From: a virus
IMG/VR virus record: IMGVR_UViG_3300027861_000050
Location: 1-45,266 of that record
Strand: one strand, 5' to 3'
DNA length: 45,266 nucleotides
The position numbers and the translations under genes were made by a program. Shown here in pieces: positions 1-6,452 of this stretch (position 1 is the first letter of the stretch; every line of letters starts with the position of its first letter). The notes under the pieces were generated by a model. The model ran no database searches, was not told the DNA's origin, and worked only from the letters and a program-made list of their open reading frames with translations.

Positions 1-161
1 CTAGAGCCGTTTCTAGTAGATGCAGGCGAGCTAGTTAAAAGAGGCGAAGAGTATTGGACTAAAAAAGACCTAGCAGGCGAGCAGAGGCAAAAAGAGTACG
101 AGCAAAGAAAGGCCGACAGGCTAGAGACTAGAAAGGCGCAAAAGTATTACGGTCAGCCGTA
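1..161. repeat. Terminal direct repeat, left copy
   Basis: Positions 1-161 match 45106-45266 at 160 of 161 positions. The one difference is A at 127 against G at 45232. Both copies lie inside the same reading frame, where the change gives Thr or Ala. This is the usual mark of a circular or circularly permuted molecule that was assembled past its start. The mismatch suggests either population variation or a sequencing error. I cannot tell a true short terminal redundancy from an assembly overlap. Confidence 0.95.
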
Positions 162-414
162 CGACTTACTAGAGGCTACTGTAGTCTGCCAGAACGTTAC
201 TAGCTTTAAAGGCTATTACGGCGTATGCCACGTATACACGTTTACAGACGGCGCGCATACCTTCGTTTATATGGGCAGTTTTATAGAGTTTGAGCGAGGC
301 GACAGTTACGGCGTAGTTAAAGGCGAAGAGTATACTATAGCTACTAAAGTTAAAGAGCATAAAGAGTATAACGAGCTAAAGCAGACGTTAATATATAAAC
401 CGAAACTAAAGTAG
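1..414 (+). CDS. Unknown phage protein, C-terminal part (gene begins at 44743)
   Basis: Reading frame 1 is open from base 1 to the TAG at 412-414 and continues in frame from the ATG at 44743 across the contig junction, giving a protein of 258 residues. This piece holds a charged helical stretch (about residues 145-170, rich in E, K, R and Q) and a C-terminal half with alternating beta-like segments ending in KEHKEYNELKQTLI. Similar endings occur in unnamed phage proteins of replication and recombination regions, but I do not recognise a named family. A terminator hairpin follows at 438-470, so this gene ends a transcription unit. Confidence 0.8.
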   Translation, partial: LEPFLVDAGELVKRGEEYWTKKDLAGEQRQKEYEQRKADRLETRKAQKYYGQPYDLLEATVVCQNVTSFKGYYGVCHVYTFTDGAHTFVYMGSFIEFERGDSYGVVKGEEYTIATKVKEHKEYNELKQTLIYKPKLK

Positions 415-437
415 TCGGCTATATTACCGGACTAAAG

Positions 438-470
438 AGGCCTGCGGCGTAATGTCTGCAGGCCTTTTTA
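438..470 (+). terminator. Rho-independent terminator
   Basis: An 8-bp stem (AGGCCTGC at 438-445 with GCAGGCCT at 458-465) closes a 12-base loop and runs into a T-tract. It lies 24 bases after the stop codon at 412-414 and would end the operon that contains the junction-spanning gene. Confidence 0.85.
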
Positions 471-890
471 TATATCGAAAAACCTGTAGCAAAAAGTACC
501 CAGAGCGTACGCCTACCTGCAGTAGATTATATAGACCGAAGACAGTCCGAAGACGACCGTACTAAACCGACGAAGACAGGCTAGGCAGAAGACCGTTTAC
601 TAATCGGCTACAGGTCTGCTAGATATACGCCAGAACGAGCTACAGGACGCCACTAAAAAGAGTATAAAGCGATACTAGTATTAAAATAATTCTACAGACT
701 GCTTTAATTTAAAACAAAGCGTACGCGTATAGCTCCAGAGGCGGCAGTATAGCGTAGTATTCTGCAGGTACAGAGCGACCTACAGAGCCTTCTTTTATAT
801 AAAAACAAAAGGTACTCCGCCGACTTTTAGAGCGCTCCGCAAGGTATGCGAAGCCGCGAAAAAAAAGGTCTGTCAGCGGATTTAAACGCT

Positions 891-951
891 TGTAGCCGTT
901 TGGTAGCGCAGGCTTCGGCTACAGCCTTAAAAAATGCTATTTTTGTAGCCT
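891..951. promoter_or_regulatory. Three-arm inverted repeat overlapping a promoter-like box
   Basis: TGTAGCCG at 891-898 pairs with CGGCTACA at 916-923. The GGCTACA part of that second arm also pairs with TGTAGCC at 945-951, so two alternative hairpins are possible. The sequence TATTTTTG at 938-945 fits the Bacteroidota -7 consensus TAnnTTTG and lies 21 bases before the ATG at 967, but I see no good -33 TTG at the usual spacing. The site may be an operator or a terminase-binding site controlling the packaging operon. Confidence 0.45.
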
Positions 952-966
952 AACAGGTTTAAAAAA

Positions 967-1299
967 ATGAGGCTAACAGGCGAACAAAAACGAAAGCAGA
1001 AGAAACTACGGCGCGCTCTGCAGGAAAAGGAAAAAACATACGTAGCCGCTTTTAACTCGGCGCTCGAAATTCGTCTAAAACTTGACCGCGCAGGCCTCTA
1101 CAAAGAAAAGCTAGAAGGTGTACTAAATGAAGACGGCGCGACCGTCGGCGACTATACCGTAGGCTACCGATATTGGAACGAAGTAACCGTAGACGAAGAC
1201 GGTAACGAAACCGAAGAGCTAAAAAGCGAAAAATGCAGTATAGACGGACAGCCTTGTACTGCAGAAGGCGAGGTTATTAAAAAAATGCGGCTCGCGTAG
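967..1299 (+). CDS. Small charged protein upstream of terminase, unknown
   Basis: This protein of 110 residues begins with a very basic segment (residues 1-25, rich in K, R and Q), followed by a helical part and an acidic, beta-like C-terminal half with several Asp-Glu-Gly turns. It contains two cysteines (in KCSIDGQPC). I do not recognise a family. The ATG follows an A-rich leader without a Shine-Dalgarno sequence, as elsewhere in this genome. The next gene starts one base after its TAG stop, so the two are co-transcribed. The position before the terminase small subunit suggests a packaging-related or DNA-binding role, but this rests on context only. Confidence 0.75.
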   Translation: MRLTGEQKRKQKKLRRALQEKEKTYVAAFNSALEIRLKLDRAGLYKEKLEGVLNEDGATVGDYTVGYRYWNEVTVDEDGNETEELKSEKCSIDGQPCTAEGEVIKKMRLA

Positions 1300-1300
1300 T

Positions 1301-1972
1301 ATGGCATTTTTAACTAGGAAAGAGTTTTGCCATAAATGCGGCGTTAGTTCGTCCAATCTAACGAACTACATAAAGCGCGGCAAAGTCGCTAAATCTGGCG
1401 ACTACTTCGACGACAGTACAGAGCCAAACAAAAGTTTTATAGCGGCGCGGATAAAACTGCAGGCAGAAAAGCAGGCCGCCGAACCTGCGCCGAAAAGGTC
1501 GAAACCTGTACCGCCTACGCCGCCAGATTTAAACAAAGGCAACGCGCCAGAAAGTCCGCCGCCGAATATCGAAAGCGACGAAACTACGAGCAGTAAACCG
1601 TACGAGGATTTAGCTTCTTTAACCGAGGAAAAAATGCGCGTAGACATAGAGCGCATAAAGTCGGTAGAGCAGTTAAATCAACTAAAGATACAGAAACAGC
1701 TAGGCGATTTAATACCGACCGAGCTAGTAAAGCCGTTAATAGCGCAGTTATCTATGTCGTTATCTTCTGCATTTAAACAGGCAGGCGATAATTTAATAGT
1801 AGAGTTTACGCATAAAAAGAAACTCGGCAACGCAGAAACGGCAGAGCTACGCGAGCGTCTAACGTTTGTAATTAACAGCGCGATTAAAGAAGCCGTTACC
1901 GAAGCTAAACGAGGTACAAAACGAATAGCGTCCGACTTTTCGGCTACGCGCTCTGTAGGTGAACGCGAATGA
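1301..1972 (+). CDS. Putative terminase small subunit
   Basis: This 223-residue protein has an N-terminal helix-turn-helix-like segment (about residues 5-30, starting LTRKEFCHKCGVSSSNLTNY), a Pro/Ala/Lys-rich linker (about 57-95), and a helical, coiled-coil-like C-terminal half (about 105-215). This DNA-binding head, linker and oligomerisation layout is typical of small terminase subunits, which recognise the packaging site and hand DNA to the large subunit. Its TGA stop overlaps the ATG of the large subunit (ATGA at 1969-1972), which implies translational coupling. The function comes mainly from layout and position, because sequence similarity alone is weak to my eye. Confidence 0.7.
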   Translation: MAFLTRKEFCHKCGVSSSNLTNYIKRGKVAKSGDYFDDSTEPNKSFIAARIKLQAEKQAAEPAPKRSKPVPPTPPDLNKGNAPESPPPNIESDETTSSKPYEDLASLTEEKMRVDIERIKSVEQLNQLKIQKQLGDLIPTELVKPLIAQLSMSLSSAFKQAGDNLIVEFTHKKKLGNAETAELRERLTFVINSAIKEAVTEAKRGTKRIASDFSATRSVGERE

Positions 1973-4002
1973 ATTACGACATACAAATAGAAGAGCTAAT
2001 AGGCTCTGCAGAAGTTTTACTAAGCGACATACTGCCGAGCGATTGGAACGAAAAGCATAGAGTAATGACTAGCGACGTTTCGCCGCGTCCGGGTAGATTT
2101 ACGTACGAGTATACGCCGTACCTGCGCGAAGTAGTAAACTGTTTAGCTAATACTTCGCCTGTACGTATCTGCGCTATTATGAAAGGCGCGCAGGTAGGTT
2201 TTAGTACAGGCGTAATAGAAGGCGGTATAGGCTGGATTATAGCAGAAAATCCGGGTAATATTCTATTTTTAACAGGCCACGCAGACCTAAGCGAAGAGGC
2301 GGTTACAGGTAAAATAGATAACCTAATAGATAATACAGGTATTAGGCCGCTAATAAAGGCGAATACGCAACGCGCCAGAAATACGCGTAGCGGCGATACT
2401 AACAAGCAAAAAGAGTTTGCAGGCGGTAGCCTAGTAGCAGGCTCGGCAGGTAATCACAAACTACTGCGGCAACGTTCTGTCCGCTTCGGTTTTATAGACG
2501 ACTTCGACGCGGCTAAAAGCGCGAGCGCAGAAAGCGGTAGTACTAGAAAAATGATTGAGCAACGTTTCGCCGCGTATGCTACTACTAAAAAGATTTTCTA
2601 TATCAGTACGCCAGAGCTAAAAGAAACGTCTAATATAGAGCCTGTCTATATGCTAGGCGACCAAAGACGCTACCACGTAGCCTGTCCAAATTGCGAAGAG
2701 CTAATAGTTTTGGAATGGGAAATACCGAGCGAAATAAATCCCGAAACTATGGCCGGAATAACTTGGGAGCTAGACGAAAAAGGCAAACTAATACGCGACA
2801 GCGTAGGCTATACCTGCTACAAATGCGGCGGCTTTTTTGACGACAGCAACAAAACCGAACTACTAAAGGAACAAGGCTACGGCGGCAGAGCAAAGTGGAT
2901 AGCTACTGCAGAGCCGCAAAGCGAAGAGTACGCTAGCTTTCATTTGTCCTCGCTCTATGCGCCTGTCGGAATGGACGATTGGAAACACTACGTAGCTAAC
3001 TATTTAGACGCTAATCCGGTAAACGGCGAGGCAGACGACGACGCTAATAAAGCCTTTACTAACCTATGCCTCGGACATACCTATACGCCGACAGGCGAAG
3101 CGCCGAAGGCTAATTTACTGCAGGAAAATACTAGAAACTACGAGCCGAATACTGTTCCAGAAAAGCTAAGTATAGCAGACGGTAACGGTAAAATTATACT
3201 ACTAACTCTAGCTATAGATTTAAACGGCAAAATAGACGACGCCAGAATAGACTACGAGGTAGTCGGATGGTCAGAAAGCGGCAGTAGCTATAGCGTTACC
3301 CACGGAAGCATTGGAACGTTTATACCTAAAGAAAAAGAGTATAACGATAAGCGCCAGAAGTGGACGTACAATCACGGACGGCAGTATAGCGTCTGGAAAA
3401 AAGTAGACGAAATTTTTACTAAAGTCTTCGAAAAAGATACAGGTAAAAAGATGCGCGTTTTTATCGGCGGCATAGATGCTCCCGGACATTTTGCAGAGCA
3501 GGCGTACTACTATGTAGATAACTCTAACTATACCGTCTTCGCGTTAAAAGGTAAAGACACAGAAGACAGGCTAACGAGGCTAGGCGCAGACGTACCTATA
3601 TACAAGCACAGTAAAAGCAAACTCGGACTATATCTGCTAGAGGTTAACGTTATTAAAGACAGGCTAGCGGCATTTATGCGGCTAAAGCGTAGCCTAGACC
3701 CAGAAGAGCCGCAACCCGTCGGCTTTATGAATTTTCCACAGCCTACAGGCGGCCTGTATACGTACGGCGGTTTTTACTCGCAATTCGAATCCGAAAAGCG
3801 CGTAGTAGATAAAGACCGAAACGGCAACGCTCGCGGTATGAAGTGGATAAAACGTAACTCTGCAGTCCAAAACCATTTCTGGGATACGCGAGTATACGGC
3901 CTAGCTCTTCGCGAAATTCTAGTAGGCCTAATAGGTCGCGAGTTAAAAGAAAAAGACTTTACTTGGAAAGACTACGTAGACCTAAACGCTAGCAAAAGCT
4001 AG
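1969..4002 (+). CDS. Terminase large subunit, GpA (lambda A) type
   Basis: This 677-residue protein is the packaging ATPase and nuclease that cuts concatemers and drives DNA into proheads. The ATPase domain shows a Walker A-like loop KGAQVGFST (residues 72-80) and a Walker B-like FGFIDDFD (173-180), both in the form used by the GpA family. Two CxxC pairs (Cys239/242 and Cys283/286) form a probable zinc ribbon, also typical of GpA. The C-terminal nuclease part begins with a hydrophobic strand and acidic residues around LTLAIDLNGKIDDARID. The length is normal for the family. It ends at a TAG, and a promoter for the next gene follows within 50 bases. Confidence 0.93.
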   Translation: MNYDIQIEELIGSAEVLLSDILPSDWNEKHRVMTSDVSPRPGRFTYEYTPYLREVVNCLANTSPVRICAIMKGAQVGFSTGVIEGGIGWIIAENPGNILFLTGHADLSEEAVTGKIDNLIDNTGIRPLIKANTQRARNTRSGDTNKQKEFAGGSLVAGSAGNHKLLRQRSVRFGFIDDFDAAKSASAESGSTRKMIEQRFAAYATTKKIFYISTPELKETSNIEPVYMLGDQRRYHVACPNCEELIVLEWEIPSEINPETMAGITWELDEKGKLIRDSVGYTCYKCGGFFDDSNKTELLKEQGYGGRAKWIATAEPQSEEYASFHLSSLYAPVGMDDWKHYVANYLDANPVNGEADDDANKAFTNLCLGHTYTPTGEAPKANLLQENTRNYEPNTVPEKLSIADGNGKIILLTLAIDLNGKIDDARIDYEVVGWSESGSSYSVTHGSIGTFIPKEKEYNDKRQKWTYNHGRQYSVWKKVDEIFTKVFEKDTGKKMRVFIGGIDAPGHFAEQAYYYVDNSNYTVFALKGKDTEDRLTRLGADVPIYKHSKSKLGLYLLEVNVIKDRLAAFMRLKRSLDPEEPQPVGFMNFPQPTGGLYTYGGFYSQFESEKRVVDKDRNGNARGMKWIKRNSAVQNHFWDTRVYGLALREILVGLIGRELKEKDFTWKDYVDLNASKS

Positions 4003-4044
4003 CTAACGTACTAAAAAATATTTGTTCCACTTTTTTTTAAAATG

Positions 4045-4074
4045 TTGCGGTTATTAAAATGTTTTATATATTTG
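4045..4074 (+). promoter_or_regulatory. Phage promoter (Bacteroidota -33/-7 type), copy 1
   Basis: TTG at 4045-4047, 19 bases, then TATATTTG at 4067-4074. The conserved downstream block CTCAACGTTTAAC and an A-rich leader ending CAACGAAAA lead to the ATG at 4105. The same arrangement occurs at 4709, 34824, 35005, 42607 and 44450. Confidence 0.85.
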
Positions 4075-4104
4075 CTCAACGTTTAACGATAAAAGCAACG
4101 AAAA

Positions 4105-4659
4105 ATGGACAAATTAGTAAAGATTTTAAAGGCAGAAACAGCTACACTAAAAGAGCAATACCTAGACCTAAACGAAAAATGGGCGCTAGAGCAGGTAGTT
4201 AGAAACATTAACAGAAAAAGCGACTTCGCTAGGTGGATTGTACCTAACTGTAGATTTTACTCGTACGAGCGTAGAGGCGTAAAAAGAGGCGCTTTAGCTC
4301 GCGTTTACTGTTGGGATGCTAAAGACTACCTAGAAGTACCGTATAAAGAAGTAACAGAAAACGAGTTTTACAAAGAAGAGCGAGCTACCTATAAAATGGC
4401 TTCGTATATGACCGACGAAGTAGAGTTTCCAAAGCGAGCCAGAAAAGCCGCGCTAGCGCATTACGAAAACAGCATAAACAAGCTAGCCGCGCGTATCGAA
4501 AAGAAAGGCCTAAACATAAACAAGCTAACTACTGTAACGGCGCACGTAGAAGCTAATATAGAGACTACGCTAACCGACGGCGAGCAGACAGTCCGAGCCT
4601 TCACTATCTTAGCTTGGGGCGAAATTAACCGACCGCATTACAGGTATCTAGTAAAGTAA
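4105..4659 (+). CDS. Unknown phage protein under the conserved promoter
   Basis: This 184-residue, basic protein is mostly helical. It has a Trp/Tyr/Arg-rich central part (about residues 42-85, around FYSYERRGVKRGALARVYCW) and a beta-like C-terminus (TVRAFTILAWGEINRPHYRY). No family is recognised. It forms a single-gene transcription unit: its own promoter ends 30 bases upstream of the ATG and a strong hairpin terminator follows the stop at once. Being driven by the repeated promoter, it is likely co-regulated with the genes at 4769, 34886, 35063, 42666 and 44511. An early host-takeover role is possible but only guessed. Confidence 0.8.
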   Translation: MDKLVKILKAETATLKEQYLDLNEKWALEQVVRNINRKSDFARWIVPNCRFYSYERRGVKRGALARVYCWDAKDYLEVPYKEVTENEFYKEERATYKMASYMTDEVEFPKRARKAALAHYENSINKLAARIEKKGLNINKLTTVTAHVEANIETTLTDGEQTVRAFTILAWGEINRPHYRYLVK

Positions 4660-4665
4660 CTGCAG

Positions 4666-4699
4666 AAGCCTAGCTATTAAATTAGCTAGGCTTTTTTTT
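4666..4699 (+). terminator. Rho-independent terminator
   Basis: An 11-bp stem (4666-4676 with 4683-4693, core GCCTAGCTA/TAGCTAGGC), a 6-base loop and a run of eight T at 4692-4699. It separates the gene at 4105 from the next promoter copy, which starts ten bases later. Confidence 0.9.
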
Positions 4700-4708
4700 G
4701 CTAACCTG

Positions 4709-4738
4709 TTGCACGTATGCAAATGTTTTATATATTTG
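4709..4738 (+). promoter_or_regulatory. Phage promoter, copy 2
   Basis: TTG at 4709-4711, 19 bases, TATATTTG at 4731-4738, then CTCAACGTTTAAC and CAACGAAAA before the ATG at 4769. The -33 box overlaps a small inverted repeat TTGCA-CGTA-TGCAA (4709-4722), partly kept in the copies at 35005 and 44450. Confidence 0.87.
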
Positions 4739-4768
4739 CTCAACGTTTAACACTAAAAACAACGAAAA

Positions 4769-5158
4769 ATGTACACTCAAGACGAAATTAACGAGTTTAG
4801 AAAAGCAAGTTTAATAGCAGATATGCAGAAGTATAACGGCATAGCGCCGCAGTATACTACGGACAAAGCGTTAAAAGTATCGCTATTTAAAACGCATTTA
4901 GAACGGCTAGAGCAACTAGCTAGCGAAGAGCCAAAAGCAGGTTTTTTAAAGTCCTGCGATTTAGACGCAGAGCTAATAAAAGCTACTTTACTAGCTAGCT
5001 ACGAGGCCTTTGAGTCTTCTATGTCTTTAGAAGAGCTAGCAGAGTACGTAGAAGAGTACGTAGCAGAAGTAGCGCATAGCGGCGACCGCGAAGCGTACGA
5101 AAACATAACGCTAGCAGAGCTACTAGAGGATTTTAAAACTTTTGTTGAACTTTCGTAA
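4769..5158 (+). CDS. Unknown acidic helical protein
   Basis: This 129-residue protein is predicted to be almost wholly helical and is strongly acidic in its second half (MSLEELAEYVEEYVAEVA region, about residues 84-101). No family is recognised. It starts after promoter copy 2 in the standard CAACGAAAAATG context. Two further short genes (5169 and 5311) follow without a terminator until 5534, so the three form one operon. Small acidic phage proteins expressed from strong promoters are often inhibitors of host nucleic-acid enzymes. Nothing in the sequence proves that here. Confidence 0.78.
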   Translation: MYTQDEINEFRKASLIADMQKYNGIAPQYTTDKALKVSLFKTHLERLEQLASEEPKAGFLKSCDLDAELIKATLLASYEAFESSMSLEELAEYVEEYVAEVAHSGDREAYENITLAELLEDFKTFVELS

Positions 5159-5168
5159 TACTCAAAAA

Positions 5169-5333
5169 ATGAAAAAGACAGAAGCAGACCGCCTAGACAG
5201 CCTAATAGAAGCTAACCGACAGCTAGCAATAGAGGCGCTAGAGCTAGCGCTTTACAGCATAGCTAACGAGGCAATACAGCGAATTTTATTCCTAGAAAAT
5301 ATAAAAAATTATGCAACTAGACCGACTAATTAG
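5169..5333 (+). CDS. Small unknown helical protein
   Basis: This 54-residue protein starts at the ATG at 5169 in the A-rich context CAAAAAATGAAAAAG, which matches the other starts in this phage better than the in-frame ATG at 5142 inside the previous gene. The sequence is one long amphipathic helix rich in Leu, Ala and Glu (LIEANRQLAIEALELALYS). It sits between genes 4769 and 5311 in a short operon and overlaps the latter by 23 bases. No function can be assigned. Confidence 0.6.
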   Translation: MKKTEADRLDSLIEANRQLAIEALELALYSIANEAIQRILFLENIKNYATRPTN

Positions 5334-5514
5334 ACGAACGAACAGCAGGCGCGAGCTAACCGCGTTACTACAGCGACAGCCGAAAGCAAAGTCCGGCCTT
5401 TGGTCGCGTTTTGTTAGCGACGCAATGCTAGTCCTATCTATGCGCTCTGCAGGCCGCGAAACGTTTACGCAGAAGCGCGACTATATAGCTCGGCTAGCAG
5501 AGCTAAAAAGCTAA
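5311..5514 (+). CDS. Small basic unknown protein
   Basis: This 67-residue protein is rich in Arg (about 11 residues) and Leu, with a predicted amphipathic helix at each end. Its start overlaps the end of the preceding gene, which suggests translational coupling. A terminator follows 20 bases after its TAA. The high positive charge suggests nucleic-acid binding, but there is no recognisable domain. Confidence 0.6.
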   Translation: MQLDRLIRRTNSRRELTALLQRQPKAKSGLWSRFVSDAMLVLSMRSAGRETFTQKRDYIARLAELKS

Positions 5515-5533
5515 ACTCCAGAGCCTATAATCA

Positions 5534-5562
5534 GCCGCCTACATATAGGCGGCTTTTTTTTT
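5534..5562 (+). terminator. Rho-independent terminator
   Basis: Stem GCCGCCTA (5534-5541) with TAGGCGGC (5546-5553), a 4-base loop and a T-run from 5554 to 5562. It ends the operon 4769-5514. Confidence 0.92.
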
Positions 5563-5578
5563 GCATACATTCGTTAAA

Positions 5579-5839
5579 ATGAAACAGTTAATAAAACGAA
5601 TTTTAGCCGCTTTAAAAAGCGCGCTAAAGTCTTCGGCAGACAGAGCGCTAGAGCTCCACGTCCAGAATATAGAAGCGGCTAACAGTTTAGAAAATCTGCA
5701 GGTAGGCTATTTAGAAACTTTCGGCCTAAAGTACTACAGTACTACGCCGTACAGACGTAGAGCTAGACAGATAGCTACTTTTAAATTATACGCCGCGTAC
5801 AACGCTTGGAAGTCGTACGTTATAGGACGGCTTTTATAG
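5579..5839 (+). CDS. Small basic unknown protein, convergent with the minus-strand cassette
   Basis: This 86-residue protein starts at 5579 (context GTTAAAATGAAACAG); an upstream in-frame ATG at 5561 lies on the terminator edge and is less likely. It is basic and helical, with a Tyr/Arg-rich stretch (YYSTTPYRRRARQIATF). Its last 20 bases overlap the end of the minus-strand methyltransferase gene at 5820, so the two units converge with no terminator between them. I see no promoter of the repeated type before it. Readthrough of the terminator at 5534 may supply transcription. Confidence 0.6.
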   Translation: MKQLIKRILAALKSALKSSADRALELHVQNIEAANSLENLQVGYLETFGLKYYSTTPYRRRARQIATFKLYAAYNAWKSYVIGRLL

Positions 5840-6452
5840 CCTCTACTTCGTATACTATTAGCGCTTTATCTGGAAATATACCGTTAGCTTCTTCGCATTG
5901 CTCTAATAGTATAGCCTTCGGCGTCGGCAAATTAAAAGGCGCTTTCTGCAAATTTTGAGCGCGCCAGATTGGAGCTACTGTATTCGTATTAACCTGCAGG
6001 TTAATAAACGAGGTTATAGCTAGTAGTCTAATATCCGACCTGCAGACGTTTTTAAGCGCTTTTAAACCGTCTTCGTTAGATAAATGGACGAGACAGTCGC
6101 GAACTATTAAAAGGTCTGCAGAAGGCAGTTTAGAGCTAGTTAAATCGCCTGCGCTAAAAGATACGTTTTTCCGCTTCTTAGTTTTAGCTGTATTCTGCTT
6201 AACTATTTGCGGTACAATATCTAGGCCTTTATACTCTAGGCCGTCGTTTAAAAATAAGTACTGCCAATTAAAATCCCCACAGGGAAAATCCGCGACCGTT
6301 TTAACGCGTTCTATTTCTATTAGCGCGTCTATCCACGTAGCTACAGTAGAGGCGTTTCTAATTTCGCTACCGCTACCGCTAACGCTTCGGTCGCCGTCTG
6401 CAGTCCAAATTTTTTCGTTAAAGGCTGTTTTAAATGCTTCTTTTAGCTCCAT
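5820..6452 (-). CDS. Class I SAM-dependent methyltransferase
   Basis: This 210-residue protein shows the Rossmann methyltransferase signature: motif I VADFPCGDF (residues 53-61), an acidic residue after strand 2 in YKGLDIV (Asp78), and SADLLIVRDCLVHLS (about 111-125), resembling the motif IV region of small-molecule or glycan methyltransferases. The target cannot be read from sequence. It is the last gene of a three-gene minus-strand cassette with two glycosyltransferases and overlaps the start of the middle one by one base. Context favours methylation of a sugar or a surface component over DNA, because I see no DPPY or similar DNA-methyltransferase motif. Confidence 0.8.
   Translation of the reverse strand: MELKEAFKTAFNEKIWTADGDRSVSGSGSEIRNASTVATWIDALIEIERVKTVADFPCGDFNWQYLFLNDGLEYKGLDIVPQIVKQNTAKTKKRKNVSFSAGDLTSSKLPSADLLIVRDCLVHLSNEDGLKALKNVCRSDIRLLAITSFINLQVNTNTVAPIWRAQNLQKAPFNLPTPKAILLEQCEEANGIFPDKALIVYEVEAIKAVL

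Larger units (their letters stand above)
415..966. other. Non-coding region before the packaging genes, possible cos or pac region
   Basis: This stretch of about 550 bases has no convincing gene on either strand. It holds the terminator at 438-470, four GAAGAC hexamers (538-543, 549-554, 572-577, 588-593), a pyrimidine-poor middle part, and three mutually complementary arms around 891-951 next to a promoter-like box. It lies directly before the terminase genes. Phages with GpA-type terminases often carry their packaging site beside the small-subunit gene, so a cos or pac role is a reasonable inference, but it is unproven. I saw no tRNA here. Confidence 0.5.

Noticed and set aside
415-966. tRNA gene in the non-coding region
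   Set aside because: I could not fold a cloverleaf with a GTTCRA-like T-arm. The hairpins present form the three-arm repeat and the terminator instead.
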